Origin: Devosia nitrariae
GTDB taxonomy: Bacteria; Pseudomonadota; Alphaproteobacteria; Rhizobiales; Devosiaceae
NCBI RefSeq assembly: GCF_030160115.1
Contig: NZ_BSNS01000011.1
Location: 558,001-622,000 of the forward strand
DNA length: 64,000 bases
Direction of reading: 5' to 3'
A program made the position numbers and the translations under genes. Shown here piece by piece: positions 63,747-64,000 of this stretch (its first letter is position 1; each line of letters opens with the position of its first letter). The notes under the pieces were generated by a model. The model made no database searches, had not been told where the DNA came from, and saw only the letters and a list, made by a program, of their open reading frames with translations.

Positions 63747-63980
63747 TCACGACGCCAAAACCGCCGTCTGGCTCGCGCCCATATCGGCACCCGACACCAC
63801 CGCGAGTCCGCAGAACGACAGCGAAATGATCGCCACGGCAATGACGGCGCGCCGCAGAAGATCGCGGGTCTCGGAGTCGGTGTTGTCGAGCAGGTATTGT
63901 TCTTCGCCATGCATGCGGTCGCGGCGCGGGGGATCGGCAAGCGCGATGACGTAGCTGGCCAGAAACACGGAATAGTTCAT
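63747..63980 (-). CDS. Small single-helix membrane protein (tandem paralogue 2)
   Basis: 77 residues from ATG 63980, with a good AGGAGG before it. It reads NYSVFLASYVIALADPPRRDRMHGEEQYLLDNTDSETRDLLRR, then a membrane helix AVIAVAIISLSFCGLAVVSG. The paralogue lies 114 bp downstream. Both may form homo- or hetero-oligomers in the inner membrane; no family known to me. Confidence 0.72.
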   Translation of the reverse strand: MNYSVFLASYVIALADPPRRDRMHGEEQYLLDNTDSETRDLLRRAVIAVAIISLSFCGLAVVSGADMGASQTAVLAS

Positions 63981-64000
63981 TTCATCCTCCTATCAGGCGC

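Overview
The window is 64 kb of high-GC alphaproteobacterial DNA. Gene content (pcaQ-pcaDCHGB order, AraC-type pobR next to pobA, many FCD-type GntR regulators, several sugar ABC and TRAP importers, REP-like palindromes) points to a soil or plant-associated member of the Hyphomicrobiales (Rhizobiales). A Devosia-like genus is possible, but I cannot prove it from sequence alone. It looks chromosomal: a tRNA-Gln, ppx/gppA and rlmE lie near the right end.

Layout. (1) 1-2130: a TRAP transporter (dctQ-dctM-dctP, minus strand, dctP cut by the window edge). (2) 2275-9514: a CoA-dependent aromatic side-chain module: enoyl-CoA hydratase, acyl-CoA dehydrogenase and MarR regulator, and a four-gene operon (feruloyl-CoA-synthetase-like ligase, thiolase, SDR, thioesterase). 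(3) 9615-16412: pobA/pobR and pcaQ/pcaDCHGB, which carry 4-hydroxybenzoate through protocatechuate to the beta-ketoadipate level. Parts 2 and 3 read as one route from phenylpropanoid acids to central metabolism; pcaIJF are not here.

(4) 16716-32919: a carbohydrate locus. It has two paralogous cytoplasmic clan-A-like glycosidases, a monooxygenase-fold protein, an oxidative operon (SMP-30 lactonase, isocitrate-type dehydrogenase, Gfo/Idh oxidoreductase, GntR), and a long operon (GntR, ABC importer, two TIM-barrel isomerases, glycosidase, ATPase, mutarotase, GH3 enzyme). Its promoters share a distinctive ATTAATG-N4-CATTAAT operator. A fragment of a maleylacetoacetate isomerase gene sits inside the operon. 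(5) 33146-43012: an oligopeptide-type ABC transporter, two DapA-superfamily enzymes, an enolase-superfamily sugar-acid dehydratase and two GntR regulators. (6) 43126-48565: a second sugar ABC importer with a BNR-repeat sialidase-like protein.

(7) 48593-57938: a gene-poor accessory stretch next to tRNA-Gln. It holds small hypothetical proteins, CsbD, a broken HNH endonuclease and another phage-like remnant, a large autotransporter gene broken by three single-base losses, and an LprI-like protein. (8) 58249-63980: housekeeping genes ppx/gppA and rlmE, two tandem DHA2-like MFS exporters and two tandem small membrane proteins.

The most original signals are the paired intracellular glycosidase family with its shared operator and surrounding catabolic genes, and a perfect inverted repeat at one autotransporter frameshift that suggests a templated mutation. 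All family assignments were made by reading the sequence; no database search was run.
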